Assembly (NCBI GenBank): GCA_958510875.1
Contig: OY294067.1
Span: 279,515,242-279,579,241 of the forward strand
Origin: Endomychus coccineus
Taxonomy: Eukaryota; Arthropoda; Insecta; Coleoptera; Endomychidae
Direction: 5' to 3'
Length of the DNA: 64,000 nucleotides
Position numbers and translations under genes: made by a program. Of this stretch, positions 1 through 11,969 are shown in pieces. The notes beneath the pieces were generated by a model. It was not told where the DNA came from, made no database searches, and worked only from the letters and a program-made list of their open reading frames with translations. Within the stretch, counting starts at the first letter, position 1. Each line of letters begins with the position of its first letter.

Positions 1-1845
1 GACATGGCGAAGAAATTGTTTTTCATATCTTCGATTAATTCAAAATCAATCAATTATTGATAATTCGTAGAAGGGTAATTCTTATACTTCCAAATGATGG
101 CTTCGAACCACTTATACAGTGATGCCAACTTGTGGGAAATTTCCCGATTCGTGAGAAATTTCGATGTCAAAGGGAAAAGGGAAATTTTGGCCAATCTAAT
201 GACCTCCAAATGCAGTAACCGCGTTTCGAAGCTCTTTACAATAAAAAATGTAGACTGTAAAACGCATCTAAATTTGCATAATAAAGATTTATATTCATTT
301 GAAAAGGAAAATATCTAAGTCTTTGTGTTACTAAGAAATTATTTTTTCTAGTTTCTAAATTTGAATGTCTTTTAGTTAACTTTTTCCTTATAAAACAGAA
401 TTAGGTTAGATTATTTTAAAAGTAAACGTAATCTTTTCAAACCAAATCCTTTACAGCCAATAATCTTTCTGCTTTCTGCCAAGTTTAATTAAAATCTATT
501 ATATAAACTTGCATTTATAAAATTTGCTAAGGAATACGCCGAGGAATACGCTTCTAAAAGAATTGCGTTTACTTTCGCCTGATTGTATATGTTAATATAA
601 AAGATTATGTACTCTCTGATCTCTTCTTTAGTTGCCAATTTTTTCTATTACCCATTTTGGTATAAAGATTTTTTGGATAAATTTAATCTAAAAAATGTTC
701 GACGGTTTATCACGTTTAAATTTTTTTTTTCTGATGGACCTAAATAATCTAATTATTATTCATTAACATGGTAATATGCCAAAAATATGCCGAATTTGCA
801 ATATTTTGGATGTTCGTGGAAATTTTCTAGTAAAAAGGGAAATTTAAATCTTTTTAATGGGAAATTTTATTTTCAAAGTTTGGCAACACTGCCGTCGCTT
901 ACGAACGTTATTTCGAATATACAGATCTTTTTATATTTGAACTTGTTCGATGTGGAATAATAATTTCATCAGAGAATACGTTCTCAAGTACTTAACTACA
1001 TTACTTATTAGGGTCAATATTGTATGAATCTTATTTTGGCATGGAATTCGTAACGGCTATTATATGAATGATGTAATTTAATTGCCGTTCATTAACTAAC
1101 ATGTGCTGATGTCATGTAATAAATGAATATTACTCGAAGATACGTAGATTACCGTACTCTTGGTAGACACATAGCTAGCTGCTCTCATGCAATTTTCGCA
1201 GTTTCTTTTTGTAGGTATGTCAACGCCCTGACCAGAAAGTATTAAAAAGTTGAGGAGGGTGAGGGAAGTTGGTGAATGTTTGTGTTTGTATATGACTGTC
1301 AGGATTTTACGAAAAAAAATGGTAACCTTCACCTTTGGGCATTTCTGAGAATATCAGAATGTTTTTGGATTTTATTTTCCGCAAGAACGGTAGGTTCTAG
1401 AGAAAAATTATCCCAACAAAAATTGTTAAGAACATTATTATCGCTGCGCAACAACTAAAAAGCAGAGGGTGCCAAAATTACCAAAAATTACTTTTTCCTC
1501 TTTTTCGCTACAATGGGAATATAAAACTTGTAGAGCCGAAAAAGTACTACAAAATATATTTGCACTTTTTTCTTACGATGCACTGCTACGGAGATATAGC
1601 GCTTTTGCTTTCATTTTCTAATAGTCCAGGCAATAGGTCGGGAAAATGGCCATAATTAAAAAAAATATATAGTAAGCTAGAATTTCAAATTTTTTTTGCA
1701 GTTTGTTGCTAATACCCCATAGATCATTCACGACTATCAAGACCGCGACCTTTCTACCCCCCCAAAACGGGGTTTCAACCCCTAAGAGGAGCATTCTTAT
1801 GAAAACAATTCAAAAGTATAGAAAATTAATGAATTAAGAGCCGAA
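1..1845. other. AT-rich stretch without supported gene
   Basis: I see only short chance open frames here. The first 900 bases are AT-rich, with repeated phrases such as GGGAAATTT. From about 1480 to 1840 the DNA resembles dispersed repeat sequence and leads into the tandem array. No splice-bounded coding segment or terminal repeat was found. Confidence 0.5.
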
Positions 1846-2225
1846 AATGACCCCTGGTATGTTTTTTGGGTCGCTGATCACGATTCCGCAGTTAGTTTTC
1901 TCGGAAAACTCCCTCCACATGGGAAATTTGGATAATTTAAATATAATATACAATTTATAATTTTGTTGTAAAAATGACCTCTAGTAGGTTTTTTGGTTCG
2001 TTGATCACGATTCCGTTGTTATTTTTCCCAAAAAACTCTCTCCAGATGGAAAATTCGGGAAATTTGGGATTTCCCTGAGACGGTTATGAATAATAAAATA
2101 TAATTTTGTTGCAAAAATGACCTCTAGTAGGTTTTTTGGGTCGCTGATCACGACTCCGCCGTTATTTTTCCCAAAAAACTCTCTCCAGATGGAAAATTCG
2201 GGAAATTTGAGATTCCTGAGACGGT
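1846..2225. repeat. Three-unit tandem repeat with GTCGCTGATCACGA core
   Basis: Three imperfect units follow one another (near 1848, 1972 and 2115, spacing about 124 and 143 bases). Each has AAATGACC(C/T)CT, then a run of T, GGGTCGCTGATCACGA, then AACTC(C/T)CTCCA(C/G)ATGG and a GGGAAATTTG-like tail. The core resembles the TCGCTGAT(T/A)ACGAAT module repeated in the foldback arms at 37.8-39.3 kb, so this may be a loose piece of the same family. That link is inference. Confidence 0.75.
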
Positions 2226-2366
2226 ATTGATTGTAACTAGCCACAATATCTCAGGATCTATTAGTCCTGGTGCAGGCTTTCCTCTTCATACATAAACGTC
2301 CAAATAAATAATAAGGATTTGAATTACATGTTGTCTTTATACGAGTGTTGGTTGGCTCCTACAGAT

Positions 2367-2630
2367 TTACTCTCGGATCCTTTTTTCTATCCTCCGTCTT
2401 ATTATCTTGGAAACCATATAAACGACTACGAGTAGTACCATTATGAATGTTATTATTCCAAAAATTTCCATTTTTGTGAATTGGATACCATTCTTTATTC
2501 CTCCGCAGTTGCCTGTTGCTACAATTACTTCTTCCTTTGTGAAGGAACCTCCCCTATTTTGATAAACAATTTTATTGAAACTTGCCAACATTAATTCCAA
2601 TTCCAATAACCATTCCGAAATCAGTTCCAA
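2367..2630 (-). CDS. Hypothetical single-membrane-segment open frame (87 codons)
   Basis: I do not recognise this frame. It has a low-complexity N-terminal stretch that comes from a TTCCAATTCC-like simple repeat on the other strand. A hydrophobic segment of about 20 residues follows (IFGIITFIMVLLVVVYMV), then a basic tail (KIIRRRIEKRIRE). A single membrane anchor with a short basic tail would fit the end of a retroviral-type envelope, but no LTR or pol sequence adjoins it, so this is only a possibility. It may be a chance frame. Confidence 0.2.
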   Translation of the reverse strand: MELISEWLLELELMLASFNKIVYQNRGGSFTKEEVIVATGNCGGIKNGIQFTKMEIFGIITFIMVLLVVVYMVSKIIRRRIEKRIRE

Positions 2631-3089
2631 AATTCATTTCCATTTCCACTATTAATTTATTCCAATTTCCATTTCCCATTTTCGATGTCTTTCCTTAAAG
2701 AAGGAACTTGTCAAGGATCGCCATGTAATAACCCAAAATTGTCAATTACCAGGTTCTATAGGGGTTGTGATTCCGGGTGGTGTGATAAGATAACCTGAAA
2801 TTATATCATAGTAGGGCTTATCGGTTTATTGGAATAATACTTACACATGTAACAATGGTTCATAACATAAAACTAATTCAGAACTGCCTAATCTTATCTT
2901 CTCTAATCATTAATTATGATTCTAAAATAACTCTATTCTAAACTATAAATACTTATCCTCCCTTATTCTTATACATCGATGTTGATACGTCATTCCATAA
3001 CATTCATTCATATCGATCTTGACATGGATGACGTATCAACAATAAGGTTACCTTGCTTAGGTTGCACTATTACACATATGGTCCACTTT
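2631..3089. other. Low-complexity and AT-rich spacer
   Basis: TTCC/ATTTCC simple sequence (about 2580-2680) is followed by AT-rich DNA with no supported gene. A near-palindromic GACGTATCAAC / GTTGATACGTC pair lies at about 2980-3040. Confidence 0.5.
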
Positions 3090-4291
3090 TAGTCTAGAAG
3101 CTAGACCGATATTGATTGACTGAACATTAACCCGATGGCACTCGCACTATGGTTTATCGTTAGAGGACGTTTCGATGACCAATTCATCTCACAGACCGAA
3201 TTTTCCCCGGCTGCTAGATCTCGAGATACGGCATCTGCATTTTTTTTTTTGACTGGAGGTTAACCCTTTCCAAGTTGCGGTTAGTTGAAAAGCATGCCAT
3301 TTTTATACACTTCCACCATGTGCCATCATTTTTTATAGTGCCGGTTTATCAGGCCGACCAGTTAAAATTGGACCGAAAATGGAGAATGTTCATTGGTGTT
3401 GGCAATTGTTAACATACCCTATGCCATCAAAAGTTATCGGTCCATTTTCGAGTAATTGGCCATTATTTGGACCGAAAATGTTTCTTTTTTTCATTTTGTG
3501 GATAAAACTTGCGGGTTACAAGGCAACATGATGGCACCATGTTAAATAACTTTATTGGAGGTCAAATAAAGATTTAAAATGATTGCCATCACTCCTTGTC
3601 TATTTCAACCCCCCAAAACCCTCTAAAACCACCCCCAAAAAAATACGAATCATATGATAATATGACCAATTTTATGATAAATTAGTCAACTATTGATACT
3701 CTGGCTGGGTTTAAAATAGAAATGGCTCTTTTTTATTTATTTTTTTCATTCTGCCGCATGATTTTATGGAGTTTTGGGGGGTTGAAATAGACAAGGAGTG
3801 ATGGCAATAATTTTAAATCTTTATTTGACCTCCAATAAAGTTATTTAACATAGTGCCATCATGTTGCCTTGTATCCCGCAAGTTTTATCCACAAAATGAA
3901 AAAAAGAAACATTTTTGGTCTAAATAATGGCCAATTACTCGAAAATGGACCGATAACTTTTGATGGCGTAGGGTATGTTGACAATTGCCAACACCAATGA
4001 ACATTCTCCACCAGGTTTGGAAGGGTTAACTTGCAGTCCATTTTCGGTCCAATTTTAAATGGTCGGCCTGATAAACGGACACGATAAAAAATGATGGCAC
4101 ATGGTGGAAGTGTATAAAAATGGCATGCTTTTCAACTAACCGCAACTTGGAAAGGGTTAATCTCGAGATCTAGCAGCCGGGAAAAATTCGGTCTGTGAGA
4201 TGAATTGGTCATTGAAACGTCCTCTAACGATAAACCATAGTGCCATCGGGTTAATGTTCAGTCAATCAATATCGGTTTAGCTCCTAGACTA
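3090..4291. mobile_element. Large palindromic (foldback) element, about 1.2 kb
   Basis: The left arm (3090 to about 3625) recurs as its reverse complement in the right arm (about 3771 to 4291) around a 145-base centre. The tips are TAGTCTAGAAGCTAG and CTCCTAGACTA. Arms match over their whole length apart from scattered changes and two indels. The left arm has about 42 extra bases with a T-run near 3225-3265. The right arm has about 28 extra bases near 4012-4040. There is no transposase, so it would be non-autonomous. The open frame that can be read at 3859-4041 is an artefact of the arm. Confidence 0.85.
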
Positions 4292-5374
4292 TTTGTATGT
4301 TATATGAACTTCATTATATACCTTGTTGATGTAACATGTAAACAATTAAACAAATAGAGTAATGTTCGGAATTTCCATAGTTTATTTATTTAACTTATTG
4401 ACCTTTCCATTACATGGTTCCGTCGAAATAATCGCGAACACGCATAGAAGCAAAGAAATCGGTTTCAAATTATTCGCCTAATATTGCCATTGCCTCACAT
4501 TGATTTATAACAATCCAATTATGTCGGGGTGTGTTATTTGAGCTGAAATAATCATTTCATTGAATACAAACGGTTTTGCACTCTTAAAATGCAAATTTCG
4601 AGAAACTTCAAACTGATTTGTTTTCTATGACAATACTCGCTGAATCCGAGAGAATCCAAGGGCCCGTGTATAAGTCGCTTTCCCTGCGAATGTACGGACC
4701 TCGCAGAGTTTAGGGTCGTACATAACAAACAAAGTTGGGAACATCTATTTTAAGAAAGTAAAATTCCAATTCGAAATGTTCGCTTCGCGATGAATCGTTT
4801 CAGGTAGTTCACAACGGGCATGCTTAAATCTGAAATGCATGAACAGTTATTGAGTGACATATATTAGCGTGTAAATGCAGAAGATTTAAAAGCAGATACG
4901 ATCAAACACGGAAACGACTAGAAAATGTTTTTTAGATTCAGAACAGATTAAAACACCTGTCAGGTGAAGTGTAGAAATTAAATGGGCTCCATAATATCAT
5001 ATTTTGAGGGAATAGCCGCACGTTAGGAATGAAAGTCTTATCGGCAAATCAAACTGAAACTATTAAACGGTGTAGTATTATTTTCTACGAATGCAATGAT
5101 TAATAGCACGCGCGCAACTCATGCAGCACCTATTCTTGGAAGAATAAACAGAATTTCTACATGATAATTAGTCACCATTTATCATTGCGGTACGGTATGT
5201 TTTAAATAGAGGTTTATACAGGTTGTCCCGAAAATATTGGTCATAAAATTGATCCCAATGTACAGGGATGGAAATAAGTCGAATTAAACTAACTTGCTAT
5301 TGGTTGAGATGGTAGTGGGCTTAATAGAAAGTTCAGTGCACTTAGCCAAAGAACCTTATACACTATCTCCTGCT
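4292..5374. other. AT-rich stretch without supported gene
   Basis: No coding segment, terminal repeat or RNA gene could be supported. The Jockey-type remnant on the right appears to begin close to 5375. Confidence 0.45.
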
Positions 5375-6700
5375 ACGTTTTTCTGGAGTATTTGGATACC
5401 CCGCTACTCGACAGAATCCTAAGATCTGTTTTACGCTTAGATCCTTTATGTCATCGGCCTTGATGATCCCCGGACCTAGTCAGGAAAACCTGGTTCGAAT
5501 GAGCCCAGTATGTTTATATTTCATCAGATTTTCGTGACCTGTAAAGATCTTATTGATTATCCTCAAGCTCTGCCTACTCAGCGAGACTATCTCGCTTGCC
5601 TTTAGGACTACATCATTGTCAAGCAGCGCCTTGGCTGTTTCGGCAGCCGTCTATGCTTCTATGTTGCGGCATGTTGATCTCTCAGATGGTTCCGCAAGAT
5701 CTTAATACCCCCGTTGAAGGGAATATCAGCAAGGGGGTCTTGAGGACCGTTCAATCTGGCCCCGTCTCTGACCCCCTCTATTCCCTTTCCAACCTGAGAG
5801 ACCGGAATCCAAGTCAGGTTGAGCCTGTTTCCACCGGCTAGCCTGTTAGGGATCTCCTTGGTATCTCTGACATGTACTATTTGTAACATAATTTTCAAGA
5901 AAAATTGATAATTTAGGCAATACCGTACCATAATTCTTTCATTGGCCTGTGGCATCACTGCAGTCGGGTCTTCCAGTGCATTGAGTGCTGCGTAACTGTC
6001 CGAACAGCCCATCTGTAGATGGCAAGCATCTCGGCTTAGAAAACCGTGTTAAAATCTCCCATTCGCATGGAGTACCCATCAATATATCTACGACCGCAAA
6101 TGCCTGCTATGACTCTTGTGTTTGTTCTAGACCCATCCGTATATCAAATTGTGTCGTGCTTTGGCATGCGGCCATTTTCCCGTCGTTTCTTGACGGGATG
6201 ACGATCCTGAAATGCTGCTTTGCTGACCTGAGGGCTTTGATTCTGTCCTGCGGTTCTAATCGCAGCCTTTCAATCTGCTCCCTAAATAGACGGGATTGAT
6301 CTGCATTACAGATAAGCCTGTGGACCGCCATCATTGCGAGATTCCTCATCGTCATTGATAGGGGTGTCATGCCCAGCAATACCCTCAATGCTGCAGTCGG
6401 TGACCTCTTTCTCGTGGATGTAATGCCTTTGAGGAAGAGTCCCTGTATTCTGTTCAGAAATTTCTGGGCTATAACCAGTTCGGTTCTTTTCCACCATATG
6501 AGAACTACATGACTGAGTCTTGGGATAATAATAAGTAATGGATCTAAGTAGATCCACATCAGCTGCTTAGGCCTCAAACCCCACTTCATATCAATTGCTC
6601 TCTTACACTGCCAAAAGATTATCATAGCATTTTGGCACCTAGTCTCCAGTTGTTTTTGTCCAGGTTGACTGCCAGATATTTCACCGTCTCGGAAAAGTCA
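5375..6700 (-). pseudogene. Decayed Jockey-type non-LTR retrotransposon, 3' half of ORF2 (family A, copy 1)
   Basis: Reading right to left, the frame first gives the region after the reverse transcriptase (FWQCKRAIDMKWGLRPKQLMW, then TPTAALRVLLGMTPL; about 6625-6330). It then gives RNase H remnants (SDSYAALNAL near 6000, LNLTWIP near 5820). Last comes a tail ending in ADDIKDLSV-like sequence near 5440. Copy 3 at 15.2-16.7 kb has the same order of blocks. Frames shift at least twice, and the usual GHxGxxGNExAD core is scrambled. The reverse transcriptase catalytic domain and the 5' end are absent. It is a dead copy, older than copy 3 judging by the number of breaks. Confidence 0.75.
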
Positions 6701-6859
6701 TTTGACTTGCCCCGATTACCATTAGAGTTGGTTCTCTCTGTATATCAGACTTTCCTAATTATCAAGGCTTGTTGAAAAAGGTCCTGCAATTTTCTTGGTT
6801 CCGCCGGACGTTCGCCAGTTCTCTATTCGCATAAATAAAAATTGAATAGTGAGGTAACC

Positions 6860-7425
6860 TTCTGGCATTATGAAATTATGATCTGGCATCATAAAATATA
6901 TAAGAATGTTTATACGCCAGAAACTTTAAGCAAGCATAATGTTTTTTTATGATAAGTACATAAGTGAAAAATGCGGTGTATGGTGGTAACCACTTTAAAA
7001 TGAAAAGCTTATGCATTCCAAATTTCAAAAAAGAAACGTCAGAAAGGTAGCGTCGGTCTGTTTTATGTAACTGTTTAAAATGTCAGCAAAATGTGAAACA
7101 AAAAAAACAACATTTAAAGGGAAAAATGCATATCAAGGCTCAAAACTGCACATATGAATATTTTGCGATGTACAGAACATGTTTTCTACGACGCCGGAAA
7201 GGTGGACCCACCACCACCCTTTCCAACCATCATCAGAATTATACATTATTTCTTTAAATGGGTGACGAAATAATGCATATTTTTGATGGGTTGAAGCGGG
7301 TGGTATTGGGTGTGGCTTTCTGGCGTCATAAGAAACATATTCAATACATCGAAAACTATTCTTAGGTCCAGTTTTGAGCCTTAATATGCATTTTTTCACC
7401 TTCAAATAAATTGTCCTTGACCGAT
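6860..7425. repeat. Dispersed repeat with internal hairpin (copy 1)
   Basis: The left part (GAAATTATGATCTGGCATCATAA near 6870) has a second copy at 28130-28445. From about 7105 to 7420 the sequence folds on itself: AATGCATAT(C/T)AAGGCTCAAAACTG near 7125 recurs inverted near 7370-7395, with the centre near 7260. The open frame across the hairpin (7133-7405, minus) reflects this symmetry and is not called a gene. Confidence 0.7.
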
Positions 7426-7566
7426 TACAATACTCCCCTTACACTATATGCTACGTATAGGGAAGCAACCGATAATGTTATATTAAATGCCAGACGTCTT
7501 CATTACCCAGAGGACGGACTGGTGGAACAAGAACTTCGGACAACTTCCGCCAGGAGGACTCATCTG

Positions 7567-7809
7567 GTTCACGTTTGTTTTGATGTTAATAACGATGCAC
7601 TCAAAACTTTATGGCATGGCTCAAACCTAAATCCAAAAAATGGATATTTTAACCAATTTTGACCTTTTTACGGGTCACTTTCTCAGTTTTTTTTTTAGCA
7701 CTTTCGGTACTAGCAAAGGTACCAAATTGGAACCCTTTCATTGTCGATGTTTGAGGAACCTCTAGTTCAAATTTTGTGATGATAGTATAATCCTCCCTCC
7801 TGGTATAGA

Positions 7810-7898
<89 letters not shown>

Positions 7899-8290
7899 AT
7901 ATATCTTTTTTTTTATAAAAATTCAAATAAGGCTATTTTGCCCAAATCTTCACCGAATTGAATGAAATTCGGTGTGAAAGTAGTTCGTGGTGACCATACA
8001 GCACATGTCAAAGTTCAAGTGGAAATATGGAATCGTTCCACCGGAATTTAATTTTTCGTCCAATTTTCAAATGGTTGCTGAATTTGCGCCAAGTGTCGTA
8101 GGGCCAAGTTCCAATTTGGTACCTTAGCTAGTACCGGAAGTGCTAAAAAAAATAAAACTGTTTGATCCGTAAAAAGGCTAAAATTTGTCAAAATGTCCAT
8201 TTTTTGAATTTTGGACATGGTTCCGTTTGAGCCAGGCCATAAAGATTTGAGGGCTTCGTTATCAATATCAAAACAAACCTTTTTTTCCAC
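7567..8290. repeat. Foldback repeat around a TA microsatellite
   Basis: About 175 bases at 7567-7740 recur inverted at about 8107-8290, including GGTACCAAATTGGAAC, AGCACTT(T/C)CGGTACTAGC and TTTATGGC(A/C)TGGCTCAAAC. Arms are clearly diverged but collinear. The outer flanks (7440-7560 and after 8290) do not match each other, so the ends of the element are not defined. Confidence 0.75.
7813..7896. repeat. (TA)n microsatellite, about 84 bases
   Basis: An uninterrupted TA dinucleotide run sits in the loop of the foldback repeat at 7567-8290. Such a run is expected to vary in length and to extrude a hairpin readily. Confidence 0.95.
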
Positions 8291-8339
8291 GTCGCTAAGG
8301 CCTTTTGAAAATTTTCGCAAACTCATCATTTTTTGCTAG

Positions 8340-9235
8340 GCTTACTCCACTATTAACTAATACTGGGTGTTGCGATTTTTATTCAAATCAGTGTATTATT
8401 TAAATTGGCGAAGTTCCAAATGTCATCTAAATGAGGAAAATAATTTCACTTCGTTTGCAATATCTAGCGTTCTTTATCGAGCTATCATGAGGACCGTTGA
8501 GTTGTTTACTTATAACCTCCCATGAAATTCATATATCTTAATACATTCGATAATTTTCAAATTGTTCAGAATATAACAACTCATAACGTTGGACGCCAAA
8601 CGTATAAAAACTTTTCTGACCTTAAATTCATCAGAAGTGGCGTCTCGTTTCAAAATCGTTCAGTCATAATGTAACATTTGTTACGTGGGTTGAAACATAA
8701 CTATTTTCCTTTTCAAGCGAGCTTTTAAAATAATAAAGCTTGGAAGTTACGTGCACTGACTCTGAAAATGACGATTTACATTCATTTTCCTCAAATTGGA
8801 GGTACTCGTATTCACGAAATCAAAACTCTGTTTATACTGTGAAGAATGTGGACATAAACCTAAATGACGTTCATTGTTGTTTTTTATGTTGGCTTTATGC
8901 AGATCTAATCTTTTATGTAAATGTTTTGAAGTTGTGTGTCGCGTTGTGTGCAATTAATTTGATAAACTATGTTTCTTCGTTCGTATCATTTAGTTGACTG
9001 TAAAGGGTTTAGGAGTACGCGACAGAACCTAGATTGAATGGCACATGTAAATGTAGCTTTTCATTTTCGCCATTATTTATTTATTTCCGTTGAGAGCTAG
9101 TATTTTAAACCCTCTCAAGTATTTAAGAATGTTTTTGAATAGATATTTATATTTACAGTTATCACTTTTAAAAGATCTCATCTATAGGTATAATATTTAA
9201 AGAATAGAATCTTCGCATGTTTCTTTGGAGAAGCG
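8340..9235. other. AT-rich stretch without supported gene
   Basis: Two overlapping frames on opposite strands (about 8740-8997) show no motif and look like chance. Nothing else is supported. Confidence 0.45.
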
Positions 9236-9239
9236 TATG

Positions 9240-9795
9240 TTTTGAATATGATGAGCCAACACAATGTGCCACAGAAATCTCGGATATTATTAGGCTAGGA
9301 ATAGAAACGTACATACCTCATAGCAACAAATCACCGTCATCGGGTGAACGATGGTTCATTAAAATCTGATCTAGGGCCGTCACTTCAAAACAAACAGCAT
9401 ACCGTCGTTGGCGCCGTAACCCATGTCTGGAGACCAGAACTGAATATGTTGAAGCCATAAAACAATAAACGCTTCGAAAGAGGTATATAATGCCAAAAGA
9501 AGATCAAAGCTTATCGATTGCCCGAATAGCTCCAGTTCGTTTTGGACTTTTGCCAAAGCAATTGGTAGAAAATGCATTTCCAGTTCATTCCCTTACCTAA
9601 CCAAAGATGATGGCACACTGGCTACTACCACAAGAAAGAGCCAACCTTTTTGCTGGAATGTTTGAAAAAAAATGTCAAATGAATACTATTTTGGGTTGTG
9701 TATTTTATCCATGTGTAATTGTACAATCTAAACATAGTTACAGCCATATTCCGATACAATTGATACTCTTATACGTAACACTCCTTAAAATCTCG
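9240..9795 (+). pseudogene. Non-LTR retrotransposon (family B, copy 1), segment 5' of the reverse transcriptase
   Basis: In the plus direction, across several frames, the DNA reads like the linker between endonuclease and reverse transcriptase of insect non-LTR elements that lack RNase H. Blocks seen include ATEISDII, IPHSNK, YRRWRRNPC, ETRTEYV, DDGTLAT, and ANLFAGMFE with a decayed continuation. The reading stops at about 9795, where a hAT remnant begins. The reverse transcriptase resumes at 10189. Several in-frame stops and frame changes make it a pseudogene. Confidence 0.65.
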
Positions 9796-9796
9796 A

Positions 9797-10188
9797 CCTG
9801 CGGACTTTCGCCTTCACAAACTTATCGACTATTTCGTCCAGGTTCGCCGTCAACGAGTTCGTGACCTTACTCTCTATCGACAATATACTCAGATCCGCCA
9901 GTCTCTCTTGCCCCATCGAATTTCGCAGATAATTTTTCATCATTTTCAGTTTTGAAAAGGAGCGCTCTGCAGTTGCAACGGTCACTGGAACTGTTAAAAC
10001 AGTAAAATTACTGAGCAGACGTCCGGAAAGCTAGCGGAAAGAGTAGAATACTCGATCAGTATTAAGTTAGCCAGCTCCCTGATAGAATGTATCCCCGAAA
10101 GTACAGAACATTACAACCGATCATAGTTTAACAAAGCAAAAAAAAAACAAACGGGGGCCCCTTGTACCCGGTGGAGTTACGCCACTGG
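9797..10188 (-). pseudogene. Internally deleted hAT transposon remnant inside family B copy 1
   Basis: The minus-strand frame at 9985-9785 has the hAT C-terminal dimerisation signature: VATAERSFSKLKMMKNYLR, then ERLADLSILSIES. Relatives include transposases domesticated as ZMYM/ZBED-type zinc-finger proteins. On the right, the strand reads CAGTGGCGTAACTCCACCGG inward from 10188, which is a typical hAT 5' terminus. The 5' tip therefore lies almost directly against the transposase C-terminus, and the body of the gene is missing. The left terminus is not recognisable. The flanking non-LTR reading frame has lost about 85 bases at the insertion. Confidence 0.7.
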
Positions 10189-10960
10189 TTATTTACCCTT
10201 TCATACAAACTTGGTGTGTTTCCTTCCAGATGGAAGACAGTTAAGGTCCTATCAATTCCAAAAAAAGGAAAAAAGACCCTTCCTAATAATTATAGACATT
10301 GCACTATTATCTATGATCTCTAAAGTGATGGACAATCAGCATTGAGCTCATCCAATACCTAGAGAGCTCCAAAATCGTGAATGACCGGGAATATGGCCGT
10401 CATCAGAGTTCAACAGGAGACCTGATTGCCTACTTAACACATGTATGGCAGAAATCTATTGAAAAACATGGGGAATGTCTAGCTGTATCATTGAATATCT
10501 TCGGATCATGTGACCGAGTCAGGTACCAAACCTACATATGGTTTGCCGCCTCAACTTTGTCGCTTACTATCGAATTTTCTCTTACATAGATCACTCCATC
10601 TGGTGGTTGACGGAGCATCCTCCGCCTCCAATATAATGGCTGTCAACGCTGCTGTTCCACAGGGATCTGTCTTGACACCAACTTTGTTTCTGCTCACAAA
10701 TGCGGATCACACAATCCCTAATAAGATGATGTCGGGTACAACTATTCCTATGAAGTTTTCCATATCCATGCTCGCGATTACCACTAACAGCGTATTTTCA
10801 TGGGTCCATTGCTAAAACCGGTTCAGAAAAACTTGGTTTTCTATTCCGTGCCAAGAGCTACTTTATGCCCCACCAGGTCCTCATAATCTACAAAGCACAG
10901 ATTTGACCTGTATTAGAGTACTGTTCAGAATTGTATATACCATATTTGTTATGTACATGC
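10189..10960 (+). pseudogene. Non-LTR reverse transcriptase fragment (family B, copy 1, continued)
   Basis: Motifs appear in order in the plus direction: LSYKLGVFPSRWKTVKVL with IPKKGKK (about 10200-10270), a STGDLIAYLTHVW block (about 10405-10450), LAVSLNIF in place of the usual LAVSLDIS-KAFD (about 10480), YGLPPQLCRLLSNFLLHRS (about 10536), NAAVPQGSVLTPTLFLL (about 10640), and a later MEYCS-like block near 10915. In the usual enzyme the first catalytic Asp lies in the LDISKAFD block, and here it is Asn. The YADD motif is not visible. The element is inactive. Confidence 0.75.
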
Positions 10961-11480
10961 TAAGTGATGACATGGTAAACTATAAAAATTTATAATGTAT
11001 CATAATAAGTTCAAATAAATACAATGACTGTGTGAAACAAGGAAACAAGCTAAAAAGTTATTATCTGCATTAAGGTTTCTTCTCTAGAGGTTTTTGTGTA
11101 TTCCAGTCGGATTTTTTTTTGTATGTATCCTCACACATCGGTATTTGTCATGCCCGAGTACAGGTTCCGGGCCGAAGTATGAAGCTGATGAGCTAGTTCA
11201 TCTATTTTTGGTTGTCTGCGATACCTAGGACCCACATCAAAGGATCGTGCATCTTCGATTATAGGGGTTGGTTTGGAGATCACCCTCATTTTGTCGAAGA
11301 TGCTAGATAGATAGCGTGATGTAAATTGCAGTCACCACATAACTGTGCTCCAATAGAATGTTTTGGTAGTTACGAGATAGTCCAGCTAGGGACGCTAGTC
11401 TAGGGGCATTGATATGGAATGCGGTTTGATTATTATGTTAGGTCTTAGCATAATTCCCCCAAGCACGGGGATTCCCTCGC
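10961..11480. other. Intergenic DNA with an unexplained open stretch on the minus strand
   Basis: About 11140-11320 reads on the minus strand without stops, with fairly protein-like composition (for example FDVGPRYRRQPKIDEL). I cannot match it to a family and there is no start or splice context that decides it. It could be a remnant of a further mobile element. Confidence 0.25.
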
Positions 11481-11486
11481 GACTTC

Positions 11487-11575
11487 ACTATTGAGAGAGA
11501 AAGAGAGTGCGGGAGAGAGAGAGAAATAAAGAAAGAGAGAAAGATATATATATATATATATATATATATGGAGAG
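11487..11575. repeat. Compound GA / TA microsatellite
   Basis: GAGAGAAA-type purine tracts pass into (TA)n, then a short GAGAGATG repeat. Two overlapping low-complexity open frames on opposite strands come from this run. Confidence 0.9.
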
Positions 11576-11969
11576 ATGGAGAGATGGAATCAGAACAGCT
11601 TCGTAACTGTGCAGATATGTTTTGTATCGTTTGATGACACGCTTGTCGAAAACAAAGTCACTATATATTGTTCGATGATAAGTAATACAAAGCAAAGCAA
11701 AAGCGTTTTATCCTATCAATGATAAATTATCACAAAGTAGCGGCTTCCACCATTGCATTATTGAAATGAAAGTAATGCATATTGTCAAACTTACTTTCAT
11801 GATATCACAGAGTAATTAATATAATGTAACCTTATTATGAAAAACCATCGTAACTTTAGGAATATCTGTATGACGTGGACTGACATGATTAGGGGGTGAA
11901 ATGTAAACATATTCTTCGATTCTGTAGTCCGGGCAATGCTGAGTTTTACAACTACTATTTATATAAATA

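Noticed and set aside
3859..4041. 60-codon minus-strand frame in the palindrome
   Set aside because: It lies fully in the inverted arm, and the matching arm segment has no corresponding frame because of an indel.
7133..7405. 90-codon minus-strand frame
   Set aside because: It spans the hairpin symmetrically, and its two halves are the two arms read in opposite sense.
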